Shown here: piece by piece, positions 50,123 to 61,936 of the stretch
How the letters are laid out: every line of letters begins with the position of its first letter
Numbering within the stretch: the first letter of the stretch is position 1
Assembly (NCBI RefSeq): GCF_000373765.1
Contig: NZ_KB892386.1
Coordinates: 22,056 to 86,055, forward strand
DNA: 64,000 nt
Direction: 5' to 3'
DNA from: Legionella shakespearei DSM 23087
GTDB taxonomy: Bacteria > Pseudomonadota > Gammaproteobacteria > Legionellales > Legionellaceae
Translations under genes and position numbers: made by a program
Notes under the pieces: generated by a model
The model's database searches: none
Seen by the model: the letters and a program-made list of their open reading frames with translations, nothing else
Told to the model about the DNA's origin: nothing

Positions 50123-51253
50123 TCATTCCGGTAAAAAGAGGGTTTGCAGGTTGTTGGTGAAGCGTCTGCCTAAAGGAGTTATTTGCCAGCCCTTGTCTGT
50201 CAGGGTGATGAGGTTTTTGCTTTCTGCAATTTTCAGCTTGGGTAGCAGCAAGGAGTAGTCCAACCTTGTAGTTTGGGTAAATAAGGCAAATGGTATGGCT
50301 TGTTCGAGACGGGTTGTGTTGAGCATGAATTCAAAAAGTAACTCATCGTGCTGCACGGTCTCCTGATCGGCCAGAAAAGGTTTTTCTGTATTCAGATAAT
50401 CTTTGGGTTGGCGATGTTTACGGGTCCTTTGAACGCCTTGCTCTGTCGTCATTTTCCCATGGGCTCCGGCGCCTATGCCCAGATAATCCCCAAAGAGCCA
50501 ATAGTTCAGGTTGTGGCGTGCTTGCCTGCCTGGTTTGGAAAAAGCCGAAATTTCATAACGGTTAAAACCTGATTCCTTTAATAAATTCAATCCTTGCTCT
50601 TCCAGTAAAAAGGCATCATCTTCAGAGGGCAGAGGAGGATTTTCTTTGTAAAATACAGTATTTGGTTCTATGGTTAATTGATACCAGGACAAATGCTCAG
50701 GTTGATAAGACAAGGCTGTAGCCAAATCAGCCACACCCTGGTCAATGCTTTGATTGGGTAAACCATGCATAATGTCGAGGTTAAGATTATCAAATCCTGC
50801 TTTGCGTGCGGCGTTTATGGCGGCATGAGCCTGTTGCTCATCATGGACACGGCCCAGTTTTTTCAAATGCACAGGATTAAAACTTTGAATGCCGAGAGAC
50901 AGGCGGTTAATCCCTAGCTGGCGGTATTCAGTAAAACGCTGTTGTTCTACACTGCCAGGATTAGCTTCCATGGTAATTTCAATGTCGGATGCAAAAGGCA
51001 GTATGCGTTTTAATTCGGTAAACAAAGTGGCATAGGCTTCTGCCGAAAAAAGGCTTGGAGTGCCGCCACCGATAAAAATAGAAACGATTTCCCGGGCTTT
51101 GAATTGGGTTAAATCAGCATTTAAATCATCTATAAGTGCCTGAACATAATTTTGTTCTGGCAAATTATCGGGGCTTTTATGCGAATTAAAATCACAATAA
51201 GGGCATTTGCGGATGCACCAGGGAATGTGTATGTACAACGATAAAGGAAGCAT
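50123..51253 (-). CDS. hemW: Radical-SAM heme chaperone HemW
   Basis: The product has 376 residues. It starts MLPLSLYIHIPWCIRKCPYCDFNSHK with the radical-SAM cluster motif CxxxCxxC (residues 13-20) plus an extra Cys-free CDFN typical of HemW, then FIGGGTPSLFS, EANPGSVE, SLGIQSFNPVHLKKLGRVH and GIGAGAHGK. HemW-type proteins were long annotated as anaerobic coproporphyrinogen oxidase; they bind heme and deliver it to respiratory enzymes and lack the residues of true HemN. It is divergent from the NUDIX gene. Confidence 0.93.
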   Translation of the reverse strand: MLPLSLYIHIPWCIRKCPYCDFNSHKSPDNLPEQNYVQALIDDLNADLTQFKAREIVSIFIGGGTPSLFSAEAYATLFTELKRILPFASDIEITMEANPGSVEQQRFTEYRQLGINRLSLGIQSFNPVHLKKLGRVHDEQQAHAAINAARKAGFDNLNLDIMHGLPNQSIDQGVADLATALSYQPEHLSWYQLTIEPNTVFYKENPPLPSEDDAFLLEEQGLNLLKESGFNRYEISAFSKPGRQARHNLNYWLFGDYLGIGAGAHGKMTTEQGVQRTRKHRQPKDYLNTEKPFLADQETVQHDELLFEFMLNTTRLEQAIPFALFTQTTRLDYSLLLPKLKIAESKNLITLTDKGWQITPLGRRFTNNLQTLFLPE

Positions 51254-51334
51254 TAATATTTTTTAGACTGGCGTGATTGGGAATGCAATAGTATCATGAC
51301 AGCAGTTTTGTCACAAAAGTAAGTGATAGTGCGG

Positions 51335-51883
51335 ATGCGAAATAAACCTATATGCAAAAAAAGAGCGGTAGTAGCCAAATCACGCTTGTTTACTGTTGAG
51401 GAAATGCACTTAAATTTTTCAAACGGTGCTCAAAGAGTGTTCGAACGGATTAAAAGCCATGGGCATGGTGCGGTACTGATTGTTGCTTTGACTCCTGGCG
51501 AGTCATTATTATTAGTCCGGGAATATGCGGCAGGTACTGACCAGTATGAGTTAGCTTTTCCCAAAGGGGTGATTGATAGCGGTGAAACGCCTTTGGAAGC
51601 TGCCAACCGTGAGTTGCGTGAAGAAACAGGTTTTGCTGCCAGAGAATTGCATTGGCTGCGTTCTATGAGTTTGGCTCCAGGATACTTTGGTGCCCGTATT
51701 GAGTTGGTGGTAGCGCAAGGCTTGTATCCTTCGCCCTTACCCGGAGATGAGCCAGAGCCTCCCGAGGTAGTTGAATGGCCTTTACATGCAACTGAAGAAT
51801 TATTGGAAAAACCGGATTTTACCGAGGCGCGCAGTATTGCTGCGTTATTTTTAGTTAAAGAGTGGTTGAACAAGAGGAAATAA
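51335..51883 (+). CDS. nudE: NUDIX hydrolase, NudE-like
   Basis: The product has 182 residues from ATG 51335; in-frame GTG codons slightly upstream are less likely. The Nudix box is complete, [23 protein letters not shown] (about residues 74-96), preceded by YELAFPKG as in ADP-ribose/NADH-type pyrophosphatases of the NudE group. It would hydrolyse ADP-ribose, AP3A or NADH-like dinucleotides. It lies 4 bp before mdh on the same strand, so both are probably co-transcribed. The substrate cannot be fixed from sequence. Confidence 0.88.
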   Translation: MRNKPICKKRAVVAKSRLFTVEEMHLNFSNGAQRVFERIKSHGHGAVLIVALTPGESLLLVREYAAGTDQYELAFPKGVIDSGETPLEAANRELREETGFAARELHWLRSMSLAPGYFGARIELVVAQGLYPSPLPGDEPEPPEVVEWPLHATEELLEKPDFTEARSIAALFLVKEWLNKRK

Positions 51884-51887
51884 TAAT

Positions 51888-52880
51888 ATGGCAAATAAAC
51901 GAGTTAGAGTAGCAGTTACCGGCGCAGCGGGACAAATAGGTTATGCATTGTTGTTTCGTATCGCTTCAGGCCAAATGTTTGGTCCGAATACAGAAGTTGA
52001 ATTAAACCTGTTAGAGCTTGAGCCAGCACTGCCTGCTCTGGAAGGGGTGGCAATGGAACTGGATGATTGTGCTTTCCCATTGTTAAAGCGCATCGTCTGT
52101 ACTGCTGACATGAATAAAGCTATGGATGGTGTGAACTGGGCTCTGTTGGTTGGATCTGTTCCCCGTAAACAAGGTATGGAGCGTTCTGATTTATTACAAA
52201 TCAATGGTGGTATCTTCACCAAGCAAGGTCAGGCAATTAATGATTATGCCAGCGATGATGTTCGTGTTTTTGTGGTGGGCAACCCTTGTAATACTAACTG
52301 TTTAATTGCCATGCATCATGCCAAAGACATTCCCAATGATCGTTTTTATGCCATGACTACTCTTGATGAATTGAGAGCACGTACTCAGTTGGCCAAGAAG
52401 GCAGGAGTGGATATTACAGCAGTAACTGAAATGACTGTTTGGGGTAACCATTCTGCTACTCAGTATCCTGACTTTTACAATGCCAAAATCAATGGTATTT
52501 CTGCTGCTAAAGTGATTGATGATGAAAGCTGGTTAAAAGATACCTTCGTATCTACAGTACAACAACGTGGTGCGGCTATTTTGAAAGCGCGTGGTTTTTC
52601 TTCAGCGGCTTCTGCTGCCAATGCGATTATCACTGGGGTGAATCATCTGGTTACTGATACTGTTGCTGGTGAGTCCTATTCTATGTGCCGTCGTTCCAAT
52701 GGCGAATATGGCGTAGATGAAGGTCTGATTTTCTCCGTACCATGCCGTACCGAACACGGTAAGTTAAAAGTTGTTGAAGGTTTGTCTTTGAATGAGTATG
52801 GACAAGAGAAATTTGACATTACTCTGAATGAACTGAGACAAGAGCGTGATATGGTTAAAGAGTTAGGTTTGTTGGATTAA
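51888..52880 (+). CDS. mdh: Malate dehydrogenase
   Basis: The product has 330 residues. The NAD-binding [21 protein letters not shown], the loop [16 protein letters not shown] with substrate arginines, [26 protein letters not shown] and the catalytic [13 protein letters not shown] (His in GNHS) identify the type-2 cytosolic-like malate dehydrogenase found in many gammaproteobacteria, rather than the 312-residue E. coli type. It interconverts malate and oxaloacetate in the TCA cycle. AGAGGAA precedes the start. A perfect hairpin lies just after the stop. Confidence 0.98.
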   Translation: MANKRVRVAVTGAAGQIGYALLFRIASGQMFGPNTEVELNLLELEPALPALEGVAMELDDCAFPLLKRIVCTADMNKAMDGVNWALLVGSVPRKQGMERSDLLQINGGIFTKQGQAINDYASDDVRVFVVGNPCNTNCLIAMHHAKDIPNDRFYAMTTLDELRARTQLAKKAGVDITAVTEMTVWGNHSATQYPDFYNAKINGISAAKVIDDESWLKDTFVSTVQQRGAAILKARGFSSAASAANAIITGVNHLVTDTVAGESYSMCRRSNGEYGVDEGLIFSVPCRTEHGKLKVVEGLSLNEYGQEKFDITLNELRQERDMVKELGLLD

Positions 52881-52887
52881 GTGAGAT

Positions 52888-52907
52888 CCCGGTTGCAAGC
52901 AACCGGG
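52888..52907. terminator. Hairpin between convergent mdh and the 282-residue gene
   Basis: CCCGGTTGC-AA-GCAACCGGG is a perfect 9-bp stem with a two-base loop, ending exactly where the opposite gene's stop codon starts. It may stop transcription from both sides, though T-runs are short. It also resembles a degenerate copy of the dispersed CCCGGCTGCAAGCAG unit. Confidence 0.6.
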
Positions 52908-53756
52908 TTACATATGAGGTTTCAGTGCTGAATCTTCCAGTGACTGTCTGGGTGGTTTCTTTTCATCTTTATGCTTGTATTCTTCACTAAGGTAAATTTG
53001 GAAAAATAAAGAGTGCTTCAAAATGGCTTCCGCCTTTGCATTGCGACAAAGGGTTGTTACTGAGCGGCCATTAGACAGAATATGATTTAAAGTGTTGACT
53101 AATCGGGTTACTCGTTCGAAAGGGCCTCGTTCTTGCTGAACCAAAGCAGGAATGTGTTGCAATATGATGTGAGCTAATTGTTCATCGGTTAAATAAAGCA
53201 CTAATCGGGTATGAGCAATTTTTATGAAATTATTTTCACTTTTGGTGCACAGAACAAATAAAAAATTCGGATGTATTTTCAAGTAATCTTTTAATCTTTG
53301 GCTAAACCCATGCCGTTCCCGATTATCTACCATGGCTTGAGTAATGTGAGCATGATCTTTGGCAGTAAAGGTTGTTCTGGTCAGTGCTTCCAGCCAAGCA
53401 ATCAAATCTTCTTCCTGTCTTGCATGATTGAGTGCACTGAATTGGAAATGGGGTGACACTTTAGGATGAGACAGAAATCTGCGCCAATCTATAGGCGGTA
53501 AATGGTGCATTTTGGCTAAAGTGTCCATTGATGTTCTCAAGTCATCAAAATTAACACGCCATTTTTCAATAAAAGGAAGTGCTTCTCTAATCGCTTTAAG
53601 CAAGGCAATAAATGAACCGTTTGAATCAGGGCTGTATCGCAGTGTGGCTTCTTTTAATTGTTGTACTGGTGGGTAAGTGTATTTGTCATTTCTCATAGCC
53701 TCTAATTGGAATACAGATTGTAATGATTTACGCAGCTCTGAGAACGGGTCTTTCAT
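52908..53756 (-). CDS. Legionella protein of unknown function next to mdh (possible effector)
   Basis: The product has 282 residues, soluble and mostly helical, with no signal peptide or membrane segment. Features include LAKMHHLPPIDWRRFLSHPK, LKIHPNFLFVLCTKSENNF and a charged tail EEYKHKDEKKPPRQSLEDS. I see no enzyme motif. By position beside mdh it should correspond to Lpg2351 of strain Philadelphia, listed as the Dot/Icm substrate MavF; this is from memory and not verified. The tail is polar and acidic/basic mixed, compatible with Dot/Icm export. It converges with mdh. Confidence 0.7.
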   Translation of the reverse strand: MKDPFSELRKSLQSVFQLEAMRNDKYTYPPVQQLKEATLRYSPDSNGSFIALLKAIREALPFIEKWRVNFDDLRTSMDTLAKMHHLPPIDWRRFLSHPKVSPHFQFSALNHARQEEDLIAWLEALTRTTFTAKDHAHITQAMVDNRERHGFSQRLKDYLKIHPNFLFVLCTKSENNFIKIAHTRLVLYLTDEQLAHIILQHIPALVQQERGPFERVTRLVNTLNHILSNGRSVTTLCRNAKAEAILKHSLFFQIYLSEEYKHKDEKKPPRQSLEDSALKPHM

Positions 53757-53959
53757 ATGATAATTCCCTAATAGGCCCTTACCTTAAAAGTAGAGTATAA
53801 AGAACATAAAAGCCAAATTTTTTACATTATTTTGGTTAAAAAAAAACATAAAATAGTTTTTATCTATTAATATGATAAAAATAATCGATTTTATTTATTT
53901 ATTGGTTTCACCTAAATTTAACAATGCAGGTTATAAAAAATTTATCGAGGAGAAGACCA

Positions 53960-54499
53960 ATGATTACTGTAGGTAACACATTTCCAGAGTTTCAAATTAA
54001 GGCCACTGTGAGTAATGATCTTCACAATGCTTTTCAGGTTATCTCTAATGAAACCTATACGGGCAAGTGGCTGGTGGTTTTTTTCTGGCCCAAGGATTTT
54101 ACCTTTGTATGCCCTACTGAAATCGCAGAGTTTGGAAAACTGAATTCTGAATTTGCTGACAGGGATGCACAAGTATTGGGTGGCAGTACGGACAGTGAGT
54201 TTGTCCATCTGGCTTGGAGAAACCAGCATCCGGATTTAAAAAATCTGCCGTTTCCCATGTTGGCTGATGTGAAGCGTGAGCTGACGAGTAGTTTGGGTAT
54301 TCTGGATGAGCAGGAAGGTGTGGCACAACGGGCAACTTTTATTGTTGATCCGCAAGGCATTACTCGCTTTGTAATGGTTACTGATTTAAATGTAGGGCGT
54401 AACCCAGCAGAAGTGCTGCGTGTACTTGATGCGTTACAAACCGATGAGCTCTGCCCATGTAACTGGAAAAAAGGCGAAGAAACCATACATGTAGAATAA
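53960..54499 (+). CDS. ahpC: Peroxiredoxin AhpC (AhpC/AhpD type)
   Basis: The product has 179 residues from ATG 53960, with GAGGAG upstream; the frame extends to 53924 without a site. The peroxidatic Cys51 is in FTFVCPTEIAEF and the resolving Cys lies in DELCPCNWKKGEETIHVE at the C-terminus. FFWPKDFTF and the length fit the AhpC group that is reduced by AhpD. It detoxifies organic peroxides and hydrogen peroxide. It is followed by ahpD after 15 bp, confirming the pair. The upstream 203-bp gap is A/T-rich, with no OxyR site recognised. Confidence 0.96.
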   Translation: MITVGNTFPEFQIKATVSNDLHNAFQVISNETYTGKWLVVFFWPKDFTFVCPTEIAEFGKLNSEFADRDAQVLGGSTDSEFVHLAWRNQHPDLKNLPFPMLADVKRELTSSLGILDEQEGVAQRATFIVDPQGITRFVMVTDLNVGRNPAEVLRVLDALQTDELCPCNWKKGEETIHVE

Positions 54500-54514
54500 C
54501 AAAGGGAGTGAATC

Positions 54515-55027
54515 ATGTTAGAACATATCAAGCAAAGCATTCCGGAGGTCGCTAAAGACATCCGTTTGAATCTGGTCAAAGTTCTGGATCTTGAACAGAA
54601 TGACGGTTTAAATGAACAGCAAATATTAGGCTCAGCATTATCTGTAGCCTATTCGCTGGGAGACAAGGAGTTAATTAAAGAGCTTGAAGAGGTGATTATT
54701 GATGTGCAGCTCATCAATGCCGCACAATTGGCAGCGAGCTTAATGGCGATGACTAACATCTATTATCGCTTTACCCATTTGACTGAAGACTCGGAAGTAG
54801 AACACTTGCCCGCTGGCCTGAGAATGCAGGGCATGATGAATCCTGGTGTTAGCCGGGTTACTTTTGAGACTTTGTCTTTGGCTGTTTCTGCTTTGAATGG
54901 CTGTGGAACCTGCGTGAGTTCTCATGCTCGTCAATTAAAGGAACATGGGTTTTCGAGTGCTGCCATTGCACGAGTAGGGAGGATCAGCGCTGTCATTCAT
55001 GCTGTTTATGTAAGCAGACAGTTTTAA
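54515..55027 (+). CDS. ahpD: Alkylhydroperoxidase AhpD
   Basis: The product has 170 residues. The redox motif ALNGCGTCVSSH (Cys130, Cys133, His137) and the all-helical pattern (LEHIKQSIPEVAKDIRLNL, FETLSLAVSALNG) identify AhpD, which passes electrons from a dihydrolipoamide partner to AhpC. It forms an operon with ahpC. The rho-independent-like inverted repeat after it may end transcription. Confidence 0.95.
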   Translation: MLEHIKQSIPEVAKDIRLNLVKVLDLEQNDGLNEQQILGSALSVAYSLGDKELIKELEEVIIDVQLINAAQLAASLMAMTNIYYRFTHLTEDSEVEHLPAGLRMQGMMNPGVSRVTFETLSLAVSALNGCGTCVSSHARQLKEHGFSSAAIARVGRISAVIHAVYVSRQF

Positions 55028-55101
55028 CGTGGGTTACGGATAAGAAGCTTGATTTACGAAGTAACGACTGGATAAAACAATCTTCTTATCCCGAACTCAC
55101 G
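55028..55101. repeat. Imperfect inverted repeat after ahpD
   Basis: A 20-bp arm CGTGGGTTACGGATAAGAAG (55028-55047) matches its inverted partner at 55082-55101 at 17 of 20 positions, with a 34-bp centre. The right arm runs into a GTTTTTAATGTTTTTAT stretch, so it could terminate ahpCD transcription. The long arms suggest a dispersed repeat. Confidence 0.65.
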
Positions 55102-55183
55102 TTTTTAATGTTTTTATAATGGATTTTTTGAGTTTTTTTTGACCTATAATAATAGAGAGTAGGGTGCTGTTATTGGAACAAAC

Positions 55184-55969
55184 ATGAAACTGAAAAAAGA
55201 TAAATTGGATGGTTCACACATAATTCCAACTGTCGATGATCCAGAGGGCTTTGCTGCTGCTGTAGAAAAGAATGAAGGAGAACTTCAGGCTTATATTACA
55301 GAATGCAGAAGCCATCTGGAGTCATTGCGAGATGCAATATACAAAACATTGGATGCAGGCCTTGATAATGCATCTTTATTTCAGGCCAAAAATGACTCTC
55401 CCGTTCCATTTGCAGGGATAACTCCTTCTGCTTTTTTGAAAAAAGCTTATACCGTGCAGGAATATGATGCAGAAGGTAATGGTATAGAAAATCGAGATCA
55501 ACCTTATATACAAGCTGGTCTGGATTTTACTAAATTTTGCGAAAGTGAGTCTTTATCTGATGAGCACAAGCTATTGGCTGACGCAAGCTCTCAAACTGCT
55601 GCAATAAATACTGCAATCAGTCAGTTAAATCGATTAGAGATGTGTTTAAAAAAGAAAGATTATGAAAAAGTTTACATATTAAAAGAGACTATTGATAATG
55701 GTGCCCAAACAGTACTTGAAACAGCTAAAAATTCTAAAATGATACAAACCATACCAAATCAAAATTTTGTTCAAAAAATATTATCATCCATTGCTGAGGC
55801 TGTAGGAAAAATAGGTGGTTTTTTTAGTAATCTGGGGAAATCAGAAACGCAAAAATTTAAAGAGCGCTTTACTGAGGTGAAAGATAAAGTAGCGCAGCAG
55901 CGGGTTGAGGCGAATGCCACTCCTGAGCCTGATGCAGCTCCAAGTGCCGAAACGCAATTCAAACCTTAA
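55184..55969 (+). CDS. Hypothetical coiled-coil protein, unknown family
   Basis: The product has 261 residues. It has no signal peptide. The N-terminal 200 residues are helical (FAAAVEKNEGELQAYITECRSH, SQTAAINTAISQLNRLEM), followed by a short glycine-containing hydrophobic patch (IAEAVGKIGGFFSNLG, about 208-224) and a charged tail ending in TPEPDAAPSAETQFKP. No enzyme motif is seen. A weak amphipathic helix at the patch could bind membranes. A secreted or Dot/Icm substrate role is possible from composition but unsupported. It stands alone between ahpD and sodC. Confidence 0.7.
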   Translation: MKLKKDKLDGSHIIPTVDDPEGFAAAVEKNEGELQAYITECRSHLESLRDAIYKTLDAGLDNASLFQAKNDSPVPFAGITPSAFLKKAYTVQEYDAEGNGIENRDQPYIQAGLDFTKFCESESLSDEHKLLADASSQTAAINTAISQLNRLEMCLKKKDYEKVYILKETIDNGAQTVLETAKNSKMIQTIPNQNFVQKILSSIAEAVGKIGGFFSNLGKSETQKFKERFTEVKDKVAQQRVEANATPEPDAAPSAETQFKP

Positions 55970-55996
55970 TCGGCTTATTAACTTTGATGCAGTTTC

Positions 55997-56062
55997 GTAG
56001 CCCGGTCTGCTTGCAGCCGGGATCGTACCACTTCGATCCCGGCTGCAAGCAGACCGGGCTAC
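55997..56062. repeat. Perfect 29-bp inverted repeat (paired REP-like units)
   Basis: The unit GTAGCCCGGTCTGCTTGCAG... (55997-56025) and its exact inverted copy (56034-56062) are separated by 8 bp, between the 261-residue gene and sodC. The same unit is found at 48977-49019 and 50012-50040. It fits a bacterial palindromic REP family mobilised by a transposase elsewhere. Confidence 0.88.
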
Positions 56063-56085
56063 ATATTGTGCTATTCTGGAGCAAT

Positions 56086-56574
56086 TTATTTTATCGCACC
56101 GCAAGCTTCACGAGCTCCGCCGCCACCTAAAGGAGGATTATCGCTGTAATTGTCGCCACCGGCGTGGATCATTACTGCAAGTCCAGTCAGATCGTTCAGC
56201 TTTAAACGTGGCGCCAATACAGGTGTGTTCGCCTTGCCATCATCAGAAACATAAAGGACTGGCAAATCGCCTAAGTGTCCATCCGCGTATGGGCCTTTGT
56301 GGGTGTTGGTTTTCGCTGGGTCGTAATGAGCACCGGCATCCATTCCATGATCACCGCAATTCGGGTGCTGATGCAGGTGAAAGCCATGCAAGCCTGCGGG
56401 CAATCCGGTCAGATTAGGCGTAATCAGCAGGCCATAAGGAGTATCTGTAAATACTACCTCTCCTATTGCTGCGGGTTTGTCGCCGGTCGTGGAAATGGTT
56501 GCAGAAACCTGGTCAGCGTGAACCGCGTTTAAGGCGAGCAGGGAGCTAATGAAAACAGATGATAATTTATTCAT
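56086..56574 (-). CDS. sodC: Periplasmic Cu/Zn superoxide dismutase SodC
   Basis: The product has 162 residues with a signal peptide ([18 protein letters not shown]). Copper and zinc ligands are visible in [31 protein letters not shown] and the later [12 protein letters not shown], and the disulfide cysteines in NCGDHG and EACGAIK. It removes superoxide in the periplasm and, in Legionella, supports survival in stationary phase. It converges with the preceding gene and its end is next to the inverted repeat. Confidence 0.96.
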   Translation of the reverse strand: MNKLSSVFISSLLALNAVHADQVSATISTTGDKPAAIGEVVFTDTPYGLLITPNLTGLPAGLHGFHLHQHPNCGDHGMDAGAHYDPAKTNTHKGPYADGHLGDLPVLYVSDDGKANTPVLAPRLKLNDLTGLAVMIHAGGDNYSDNPPLGGGGAREACGAIK

Positions 56575-56726
56575 GTTTTTTCCTGTTTTAATCGAATATA
56601 GAACTGTAAGTATTAACCAGGATCACAGATTATGCCAGTATGAATTGCCACAATCGCAAGGCAGGTAAAAAAGTGGTTGCTGTATAATAGCCAGGGTTTA
56701 TACTAGGGTTTGTCATCTAAATCTGA

Positions 56727-59677
<2,951 letters not shown>

Positions 59678-59788
59678 ATCTGTATTTAAAATTATTTTAT
59701 GATAAGGAAAACCTTGATTACGCTGTCGCTGCATCAAGGCTACGATTATATGATTTCTGATACGAGGTACGATTTTTATCCACTCCCC

Positions 59789-59901
59789 GATCCACGTCGT
59801 CCTGAGCGCGTCTTTTGGCGCGAAGGATCTCCAAATATTGGCACCATGCCGCTTTCAGGAGATCCTTCGCGCCAAAAGACGCGCTCAGGACGACGTGGAT
59901 C
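59789..59901. repeat. Perfect 44-bp inverted repeat
   Basis: The arm from 59789 to 59832 is repeated exactly in inverted orientation at 59858-59901, with a 25-bp centre. The arm begins GATCCACGTCGTCCTGAGCG. It lies in the 428-bp gap between the lipid kinase and the helicase gene; the rest of this gap is A/T-rich leader with no gene or obvious promoter recognised. It is the longest perfect palindrome in the window, and its outer word recurs at 50070-50117. Confidence 0.9.
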
Positions 59902-60105
59902 AGGGGATGGCGTTGCTCGAATCAGAATGGACATGTAGCCCGTTCACACCTGAAAATCCAATTAAATTTAATAAAAAATCCTTTTCTTTTCACAGAAATA
60001 TAATAAATATAGTGCATCATCCTGTTTATTTTGTTATTATACTGAGCAATTTTTATATTACTTGGCCTTTTCAGCTAGGTTACGATTTACTCTATCAGGA
60101 ACACT

Positions 60106-61845
60106 ATGAATCAAGAAATTACAAACTTCAGCGCTTTTAATTTTTCAGATGCCATAAACAGAGCACTGGAAGATATGAAGTTTACAAAACCATCTCCCAT
60201 TCAGGCGCAGACCATTCCTTTATTATTGGAAGGCCGTGATGCAATTGCCCTAGCGCAAACAGGTACAGGTAAAACTGCTGCCTTTGCTTTGCCAATCCTG
60301 CAAAATTTATCACCTGCTGTACAAGGCACACAGGCTTTGATTATTGCCCCAACTCGCGAGCTGGCTATTCAGGTTGCTGAGCAATTTGAATTATTGAGCG
60401 CCCATCAACGCGGTACTACCGTTGCAATTTTATGTGGCGGACAAGAATATGGTCGTCAATTAAAGCAATTACGCGGTGGTGCTCAGATCGTCGTGGGTAC
60501 TCCAGGCCGTATTCTGGATCACATTGATAAAGGCACTTTACCTTTAGATAATTTACGTACCTTCATCCTTGATGAAGCGGATGAAATGTTGCGTATGGGC
60601 TTCATTGAAGACGTTGAAACCATTTTATCAAAATTGCCTGAAAAGAAACAAATCGCATTATTTTCAGCAACCATGCCGTACCGCATACGCCAAATTGCCA
60701 ATACTTATCTGACAAACGCTGCTTCAGTTGAAATCCGTATGGAAACTGCAACAGTGAAAAGTGTGGAACAACGCTTCCTCTTTGCCTCCGGTCATCAAAA
60801 ACCTGATGCATTGCTGCGTGTATTGGAAGTAGAAGACTATCAGGGTGTGATTGTATTCGTCCGTACCAAGAGTAGTACAGAAGAAGTCGCTGAAGTATTG
60901 CAACAGCAAGGGTTGAGAGCCATGGCTATCCATGGTGATATTACCCAGACTTTACGTGAGCGTATCATTACCCAATTCAAACAGGGTGCTATAGACATAT
61001 TGGTTGCAACAGATGTAGCCGCTCGTGGACTGGACGTGGATCGCGTCACGCATGTGATTAACTATGATTTGCCGCATGATAATGAAACCTACGTGCACCG
61101 TATTGGTCGTACAGGAAGAGCAGGGCGTTCTGGAGTGGCTATTTTATTTGTCACACCTAAAGAATCGCGTTTAATCAGCAGCGTTGAACGTCATACACGT
61201 CAACGTATTGAAAAAGTTCAAGTGCCTAATGATCATATGATTCAGGTGGCCAGACAGCAACGCTTTATGGCGAACATTACTTCGCGTCTTGAACATGAAA
61301 ATCTGCCTTCATACAAACGCATTGTTGAAGAGTATATTAAAGAAAACGAAGCATCTGCAGTAGACGTTGCTGCAACGCTCGCATTACTTCTGCATAAAGA
61401 TTTGCCCTGGAAAAAAGAGATGAATTTACCTAAAGCATCTCGTCCTGCCAAAGAAGGGCGTGAGGGGCGTTCTGACCGTCCTGCCCGTTTTGGAGATGAC
61501 CGCAGGGGATTTGATAAAAAAGGATTTGGCGGAGATAAAAAGGGCTTTGGTTCTGATCGTAAAAGTTTTGGTGATGACCGGAAAAGAGCAAGCAATGAGA
61601 CTACCGCGCAAGATTTGTTCCGCATTGATGTGGGTAGAGTCCATGGTGTAAAACCAGGAAATATTGTTGGCGCTATTGCCAATGAAGCGGGTTTACAAAG
61701 CCGTCATATCACGGGATTAAAGATCCATGATGATCATTCTACAGTTCGTTTGCCCAAAGGCATGTCTAAAGAAGTAGTTCGTGATTTGACCAAAGCCTGG
61801 GTCTGTGGCCGTCAATTGAATTTAACTTTAATTGGTAGCGCTTAA
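60106..61845 (+). CDS. deaD: DEAD-box ATP-dependent RNA helicase (DeaD/CsdA-like)
   Basis: The product has 579 residues. All motifs are present: Q motif (TKPSPIQAQTIP), ALAQTGTGKTAAF, PTRELAIQV, DEADEML, SATMP, RGLDVDRVTHVINYD and HRIGRTGRAGR. After residue 440 comes a basic, Gly/Asp/Arg/Lys-rich repeat stretch (units like FGGDKKGFGSDRK, about 455-490) and a DbpA-type RNA-binding domain (FRIDVGRVHGVKPGNIVGAIANEAG). It acts in ribosome assembly and RNA decay, particularly in the cold. A strong hairpin terminator follows. The long A/T leader may carry cold-shock control. Confidence 0.96.
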   Translation: MNQEITNFSAFNFSDAINRALEDMKFTKPSPIQAQTIPLLLEGRDAIALAQTGTGKTAAFALPILQNLSPAVQGTQALIIAPTRELAIQVAEQFELLSAHQRGTTVAILCGGQEYGRQLKQLRGGAQIVVGTPGRILDHIDKGTLPLDNLRTFILDEADEMLRMGFIEDVETILSKLPEKKQIALFSATMPYRIRQIANTYLTNAASVEIRMETATVKSVEQRFLFASGHQKPDALLRVLEVEDYQGVIVFVRTKSSTEEVAEVLQQQGLRAMAIHGDITQTLRERIITQFKQGAIDILVATDVAARGLDVDRVTHVINYDLPHDNETYVHRIGRTGRAGRSGVAILFVTPKESRLISSVERHTRQRIEKVQVPNDHMIQVARQQRFMANITSRLEHENLPSYKRIVEEYIKENEASAVDVAATLALLLHKDLPWKKEMNLPKASRPAKEGREGRSDRPARFGDDRRGFDKKGFGGDKKGFGSDRKSFGDDRKRASNETTAQDLFRIDVGRVHGVKPGNIVGAIANEAGLQSRHITGLKIHDDHSTVRLPKGMSKEVVRDLTKAWVCGRQLNLTLIGSA

Positions 61846-61852
61846 GTTCCGC

Positions 61853-61888
61853 ACCGAGCCGCAGGTTTTTCCTGCGGTTCGGTTTCTT
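61853..61888 (+). terminator. Rho-independent terminator of deaD
   Basis: ACCGAGCCGCAGG (61853-61865), loop TTTTT, and CCTGCGGTTCGGT (61871-61883) form a 13-bp stem with one G-T type pair, followed by TTCTTG. It begins 7 bp after the deaD stop. Confidence 0.85.
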
Positions 61889-61936
61889 GTACTCGTCCGA
61901 ATTGTAAGTCCTGTCGTAACAAAGTGAGATATTAAA

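Noticed and set aside
50123..51253. HemN, true anaerobic coproporphyrinogen oxidase
   Set aside because: The length and the cluster motif CIRKCPYCDFN fit the HemW chaperone group, which lacks the HemN N-terminal region.
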